From positions 1-36,801 of the forward strand of contig BLLV01000226.1 in assembly GCA_011959205.1 (NCBI GenBank): 36,801 nucleotides of DNA. The letters are read 5' to 3'. The notes beneath the pieces were generated by a model. It was not told where the DNA came from, did no database searches, and worked only from the letters and a program-made list of their open reading frames with translations. This document shows positions 33,088-36,801 of this stretch, piece after piece. This DNA comes from Bacteroidaceae bacterium. Its GTDB lineage: Bacteria > Bacteroidota > Bacteroidia > Bacteroidales > Bacteroidaceae. The number at the start of each line of letters is the position of its first letter. Positions within the stretch are counted from its first letter, which is position 1. Both the position numbers and the translations under genes were made by a program.

Positions 33088-34917
33088 ATGGCAGCAGGAG
33101 CGCGACCGGTAATGCGAAAGAGTTTCCATACACTCAGTGGCATTGTGACCGATGTTATGGGACATGATCCGTGTAACGGGAATGTTTACATTTTTATGAA
33201 CAGGGCTCGCAACCGTATCAAGCTTCTCCACTGGGAAGCCGGTGGGATGGTACTCTATTCTAAACTTTTGGAGACCGGTACATTTGGAAAGTCCGGCTCC
33301 TTTAGTAAGGATGACATCTGCGAAGGAATAGAATGGCGTGACCTTGTAATGATTGTGGAGGGTATTATAGAATCCGGAGATTCACGTAGAAACAGACTTG
33401 AAAGCTTGAGAAGACTTCGCAAGGAAAACGATGCACTTTCAGGGAAAGTGGCATCCCTGGAGCAATCCCTTTATTGGCTTAGAAAGAAAATGTTCGGCCG
33501 TATGAGTGAGAAGAACCTTCCTCTTGCCCCCAACCAGTTGTCGCTGTTTACAGGACAGGAAATGTCTCCCGATGAGAAGGCTGAACTTGAAGAGGAAGTA
33601 CGCAAGGCAGAAGAAGGGATGACAAGAGCAATAAGGGCCAGGGAGAAACCTGTCCGCAAGCCTCTTGATACATCCTTGCTGCCTGTAGAGAAAATCAATC
33701 TTTACCCTGAAGGTACTACCGGAGAAGACGGTGGACTGAAAGACGATTTCGTTGAAATCGGAACCGAAGAGACCTTGCGTCTGGAACGTATCCCGGAAAA
33801 AGTCTATATAGTAAAGACCATCCGCCACAAGGTAATAAGAAAATCAGAACTCAAGGAAAAACATCCGGAAGAACGGCATATTCTTATCAGTCCGCTTCCT
33901 CTGGTGCCTGTCGGCAAATGTATGGCAGGAGCGTCCGTACTGACTGACATTATCATCGGCAAGTTCATGTATCATCAGCCTTTCTACCGCCTTATACAAC
34001 AGTACCGCGAATCTGGCATAACCATCAGTGACTCGACCAGGGGTGGATGGTATGAGGCGGCAGTGGAAAAGCTGAAGCTTCTCCATAATCTCCTTAAGAA
34101 GCAGATACTCTCGAGTGAATATATACAGATAGATGAGAGTGTGATACCTGTCATAGACAACGAGAAACACAAGACGAGAAAAGGTTATGAGTGGTGCCTG
34201 TGTGACGGCATCACCGGAGACATCGTGTTCCATTATGACCGTGGCAGCCGTAGTGGCAAGGTTGCCCGTGAACTCCTCGGCAATTATATCGGGCTTGCAC
34301 AGTGTGACGGCTATGACGCCTACGAACAGTTCGAACGTATGAAAGGCATCACGTTGTTCGGCTGTTGGGCCCATGCAAGGAGAAAGTTTACGGAAGCGTT
34401 GGACGAGAACAGGGCACCGGCTACACAGGCATTATGCCATATCGGCAAGCTGTACAAAGTCGAATCCGAAGCTGACGAAGCCGGTCTTTCCATAGAAGAA
34501 CGCAAGGAAAAACGTATCCGGGAGTCTTATCCTGTGATACGGGAATTTGAAAGGTGGATGCAGGACGCATACCTTAAGGTGATGCCCAAGAGCCGTACCG
34601 GAAAGGCTATAGAATACACCTTCTCACTTCTTCCCAGACTCTCTAGACATGTAAATGACGGAAGAGTGAATATCGACAACAATCTCATTGAGAATGCGAT
34701 AAGGCCGTTGGCTTTGGGAAGGAAAAATTATCTGTTCTGTGGTAACGATGTATCGGCATACAAAGCAGCCATTGTATATTCCCTTATCGGGACCTGCAAG
34801 TCTGCCGGAGTTGACCCTGGAGTATGGATGGAGGACGTAATGAGGAAAATACCATATTATGAAAGGGATAAAAAGGATATGACAGAACTTCTTCCACGGA
34901 ACTGGGCGAAATCATAA
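33088..34917 (+). mobile_element. IS66-family transposase, TnpB and TnpC in one reading frame
   Basis: 609 residues. Residues 9-95 are TnpB-like (MRKSFHTLSGIVTDVMG, IKLLHWEAGGMVLYSKLLET and IEWRDLVMIVEGI). From about residue 104 comes TnpC: a leucine-zipper-like helix (LRRLRKENDALSGKVASLEQ), WLRKKMFGRMSEK, and the DDE catalytic residues D349 (YIQIDES), D408 (QCDGYDAY) and E535 (NNLIENAIRP). In most IS66 elements tnpB and tnpC are separate genes, so the continuous frame is unusual. The TnpB N-terminus is about 15 residues shorter than usual and no tnpA is seen. Start 33088 or 33112. Confidence 0.85.
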
Positions 34918-34950
34918 CAAATCTGTGCCGAATTGATATAATTTGAGGCT

Positions 34951-35009
34951 ATTAGTCCCGACTCGGAGGCGAATCTGAACGAATCGTGCCGAGTAGGGAC
35001 TAATTTTTT
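34951..35009 (+). terminator. Intrinsic terminator of the IS66 transposase gene
   Basis: ATTAGTCCCGACTCGG (34951-34966) pairs with CCGAGTAGGGACTAAT (34989-35004) with a single mismatch, followed by a T-run from 35004. It is G/C-rich and the strongest terminator in the window, inside the 3' part of the element. Confidence 0.75.
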
Positions 35010-35021
35010 CTATTTTACAAT

Positions 35022-35043
35022 ACGGACTTTACCGGAGGCTTAC
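35022..35043. repeat. IS66 right terminal inverted repeat
   Basis: Read inward from 35043 on the minus strand: GTAAGCCTCCGGTAAAGTCC. The GTAAGC end is the hallmark of IS66 elements. A partner end with a long match is not found; GTAAGCC at 31053 shares only the first seven bases. Confidence 0.6.
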
Positions 35044-35045
35044 GG

Positions 35046-35078
35046 AGTATTATATTCACATAGAATAATACTTTTTTT
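35046..35078 (+). terminator. Second terminator just outside the IS66 end
   Basis: AGTATTAT (35046-35053) and ATAATACT (35065-35072) form an 8-bp stem followed by a T-run to 35078. It may be part of the disrupted target sequence. Confidence 0.45.
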
Positions 35079-35091
35079 CTACTAACAGAAA

Positions 35092-35106
35092 TTCTCAAAT
35101 TGAGAA
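35092..35106. repeat. Small perfect palindrome
   Basis: TTCTCAA-A-TTGAGAA, 7-bp arms around one base, in the 265-bp gap between the IS66 gene and the glycosyltransferase. No role assigned. I see nothing else in this gap. Confidence 0.3.
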
Positions 35107-35182
35107 ACTCAATCCACAGATATAGGAAGAAAATAACAATAATGAATATTCGCATAATTCAATGGCAATCCATTTTGTTTAA

Positions 35183-35683
35183 TTATTTGTTTGTATACAA
35201 GATTGATTTATATCCATATTCATGATGAAGAGAACGACGATAAATTACAGCTTGATGAATTAGTACTCCTTTTTCCCATGAAAGAGAGAGCAAAATTTGT
35301 TTTCCATTGGGTTGAAAAACATAAATATCTCCATATAAAAATGTTTTATCTTGAGGTATATTATTTAAAAAGACTTTTTGCAACACATCATTTCCAGCAA
35401 AATAATCGCCGGAATTCATCATAAGAGTCCATTCTCCTGTGGCAATCTTTATTCCTTTATTCATCGCATCATAAATCCCCTTATCCGGCTCACTCACCCA
35501 ATAAGCAATTTTATCCGCATATTTCTTAATAACATCCACTGTTCCGTCCGTATTTCCCCCATCAATGATGATGTATTCAATATGGGGATAAGTTTGGTTT
35601 ATGACGGAAAGAATAGTCTGTTCAATAGTCGAAACAGCGTTATAGGACACTGTAACGACACTTATTAATACTTGATCTTGCAT
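35183..35683 (-). CDS. Family 2 glycosyltransferase (WcaA-like), shortened
   Basis: 166 residues. The GT-A start is clear: ISVVTVSYNAVSTIEQTILS, QTYPHIEYIIIDGGNTDGTV and WVSEPDKGIYDAMNKGIKIA, with the metal-site MNSGDYF region and FLYGDIYVFQPNGKQ. Family members of this type are about 240-270 residues and continue after HHEYGY with a conserved DYDFFLR-like stretch; here the frame ends at SILYTNK, so the C-terminal third is lost. It would transfer a sugar to a lipid-linked capsule unit if active. The IS66 end lies 140 bp beyond its stop. Confidence 0.75.
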   Translation of the reverse strand: MQDQVLISVVTVSYNAVSTIEQTILSVINQTYPHIEYIIIDGGNTDGTVDVIKKYADKIAYWVSEPDKGIYDAMNKGIKIATGEWTLMMNSGDYFAGNDVLQKVFLNNIPQDKTFLYGDIYVFQPNGKQILLSLSWEKGVLIHQAVIYRRSLHHEYGYKSILYTNK

Positions 35684-35788
35684 TAGAGTTTATCTTTTAA
35701 AAGCATCTGTCGTTATACCGGCAGTGTTGGTCACGCCATCCTTATATGTAAACTAAATTTAATCTATTTCCATATCTGTACATCCCTC

Positions 35789-35921
35789 TTTGTGGAAGAT
35801 ATGGAAGATATATTCATTACTTTTATATATACAAGAAAAACAGTACTTACCTTTAAAGGAAAGAATATATAAGTATTATATTTATATAAGTTATAAAATA
35901 AGCCTCCATATCCTCCACAAA
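35789..35921. repeat. Long-range inverted repeat in the capsule-locus gap
   Basis: TTTGTGGAAGATATGGA (35789-35805) pairs with TCCATATCCTCCACAAA (35905-35921) with one mismatch over 17 bp, across 99 nt of very A/T-rich sequence. The left arm also pairs locally with CCATATCT at 35770-35777. It may form a large hairpin or be a relic of a duplicated region. No gene is recognised between 35684 and 36208. Confidence 0.45.
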
Positions 35922-35970
35922 ACCGTACCGGAAAAAGGCTGATAGTTGTCACACCACAGCTTTTTTCTGC

Positions 35971-36000
35971 TAAACGGACACAAACGGACATAAACGGACA
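35971..36000. repeat. Three tandem 10-bp repeats (YAAACGGACA)
   Basis: TAAACGGACA, CAAACGGACA and TAAACGGACA follow each other without spacers, ending 19 bp before the -7 box at 36020. One helical turn per unit suggests a cooperative regulator-binding array upstream of a promoter. Confidence 0.5.
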
Positions 36001-36019
36001 CTGCGATTTTGTCGGGTTA

Positions 36020-36027
36020 TATCTTTG
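36020..36027 (+). promoter_or_regulatory. -7 box (TATCTTTG) downstream of the 10-bp repeats
   Basis: An exact TAnnTTTG match. A transcript from about 36034 has a leader of about 175 nt before the small frame at 36209. No TTTG stands at the -33 distance; the tandem repeats occupy that place. Confidence 0.55.
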
Positions 36028-36208
36028 CAGCGTCAAGAAGATGCAACGGACAAGGCGGCACTTTCCGGGGAACAAGCATAGCATGTACAGCGAACAGAGC
36101 CGGCATGTTCGGCAAACAAGATAGGCATGTTCCAAGAAACCGTCAGGCTTACCCGCCGCATCCTTGCAGAAAAAACAGTTGTTTAACCGATTAAAAAACG
36201 TAACCATT

Positions 36209-36505
36209 ATGCACAGCAAACATACCCGTCAATATCCATTTCCATCCATGAAATCGGAACTAATTGAAAAGACCCGGTACCTGTTTCGGGAGTATCATTC
36301 TCAATTTGTCCCAAAGCGCCCAAAAGAGTCCATGCCATTGCCAGGCGGCAAGGATTCATATCTTGCACGCTATTTCAACCAGACTCCTTTACCCGTTCCA
36401 TTGATCATTTTCATGATTTGCATTCTTCCGACACAAGCCTGTAAGAAAAAAGCAGCAGCAGGAACTATTAAAACCCCTTCCACCCCATACTGCCTGCAAA
36501 AATAG
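36209..36505 (+). CDS. Doubtful small frame downstream of the repeat-linked promoter
   Basis: 98 residues if translated (MHSKHTRQYPFPSMKSELIE, then KTRYLFREYHSQFVPKR). The first 50 residues look protein-like and the -7 box upstream is good, but from 36370 on it runs antisense over the flippase relic, so the natural gene is probably cut at a deletion junction near 36360. I do not recognise the family. Confidence 0.3.
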   Translation: MHSKHTRQYPFPSMKSELIEKTRYLFREYHSQFVPKRPKESMPLPGGKDSYLARYFNQTPLPVPLIIFMICILPTQACKKKAAAGTIKTPSTPYCLQK

Positions 36506-36693
36506 TTCATCAGCGGAACGGAAATCAAGGCAAAAGACAGATAGACAAGTAACTGTAAACGCACTTTGCCTGTCCCATTGAGGAGGTACATATACACATT
36601 TCCACCGGTCTAAAAAAGAACATACAACGCCATACAAGCAGACAATGAGAAAGGAACAGATACCGAATCACTGATCCACCATATACTGGAACT
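36370..36693 (-). pseudogene. Wzx-type polysaccharide flippase, 3' part with an in-frame amber codon
   Basis: The minus-strand frame reads SDSVSVPFSLSACMALYVLF, then TAG at 36612-36610, then TGGNVYMYLLNGTGKVRLQL and the terminal helices up to GTGKGVWLK at 36370. Before and after the stop the text is continuous in one frame and fits the last 100 residues of Bacteroides Wzx/MATE-like O-unit flippases (MYLLNGTGK is typical). A CAG-to-TAG change explains the stop. Further upstream (TGA at 36696) the gene is lost. It belonged to the same capsule locus as the glycosyltransferases. Confidence 0.65.
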
Positions 36694-36761
36694 TCATACA
36701 TTTATGATATTTTTCAGGATATTCCCTATAGAGCATGACGGATGATCATACCCCACTGAAA

Positions 36762-36795
36762 AAAGTAAGATATCTTCGTGGGCAAAGTAAGATAT
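36762..36795. repeat. 12-bp direct repeats at the window edge
   Basis: AAAGTAAGATAT occurs at 36762-36773 and 36784-36795, with a 22-bp period. Repeated short motifs near an end recall IS21-type terminal repeats, and the truncated flippase lies next to it, but the element, if any, is outside the window. Confidence 0.4.
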
Positions 36796-36801
36796 GTTCC
36801 C

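Noticed and set aside
31045-35051. Target-site duplication flanking an IS66 element at 31053-35043
   Set aside because: The adjacent 8-mers tatcagaa and ggagtatt are unrelated, so I see no duplication.
35971-36000. CRISPR-like repeat array
   Set aside because: Units of 10 bp are contiguous with no spacers and no cas genes occur in the window.
35764-36219. 151-residue minus-strand open frame in the capsule-locus gap
   Set aside because: Rich in Cys, Tyr and Phe without any domain, runs across the tandem repeats and the -7 box, and has no plausible start context.
1-36801. tRNA or rRNA genes
   Set aside because: I saw no cloverleaf with a TTCRA-type T-loop and no conserved rRNA stretch, though a covariance-model search was not possible here.

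Overview
The window looks like a chromosomal segment of a gut Bacteroidales, most likely Bacteroides or Phocaeicola. The reasons are the recurring Bacteroides-type -7 promoter box (TAnnTTTG) placed just upstream of many genes, the near absence of strong Shine-Dalgarno sequences, and the gene content: a GldB-like lipoprotein, a DPP-IV type S9 peptidase, a Na+-translocating oxaloacetate decarboxylase, a DUF4861 protein, an IS4 (DUF4372-type) remnant and an IS66 transposase. The species call is inference; no rRNA or tRNA gene is present to test it.

Positions 1-26300 are mostly ordinary core genome in short operons. In order they hold: a coupled SPFH / ribbon-helix-helix / DUF1648 triad (-); a Pif1-like helicase with C-terminal TPRs, a Sua5/YciO-type protein and an MscS channel (+); a radical SAM protein with the flavodiiron protein FprA (-); DPP-IV, lipoyl synthase and a membrane protein (+); fabI, a GldB-like lipoprotein and an RsmI-like methylase (-); a DUF4861 secreted protein with a long structured leader (+); oadG-oadA-oadB (-); a nitroreductase (-) divergent from a HAD phosphatase and a large MscS-like channel (+); DoxX (+); a compact ABC-type ATPase with a DUF4435 partner (-), a PARIS/OLD-like pairing; and an EamA transporter (+).

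Positions 26283-29190 (-) hold the most exciting system. A steroid 5-alpha-reductase homologue, very like the eukaryotic SRD5A enzymes, is followed by an Old Yellow Enzyme-type flavin oxidoreductase and an SDR dehydrogenase. This is the enzyme set (5AR, 5BR, 3-beta-HSDH) reported for bile-acid A/B-ring remodelling, the isoallo-bile-acid route, in gut Bacteroidetes. A -7 box abutted by a palindromic operator lies directly upstream.

Positions 29331-36801 are a damaged capsule/exopolysaccharide locus, read mainly from the minus strand. It holds a sugar transferase fused to what looks like the end of a beta-barrel export protein, remnants of a RelE/ParE toxin, a family 2 glycosyltransferase and an IS4 transposase side by side, an inserted DUF234-type ATPase operon, an IS66 element whose TnpB and TnpC are fused in one frame, a shortened second glycosyltransferase, a repeat-rich promoter region, and the 3' end of a Wzx flippase gene broken by an amber codon. 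The pattern suggests repeated insertion and deletion in a locus no longer intact.
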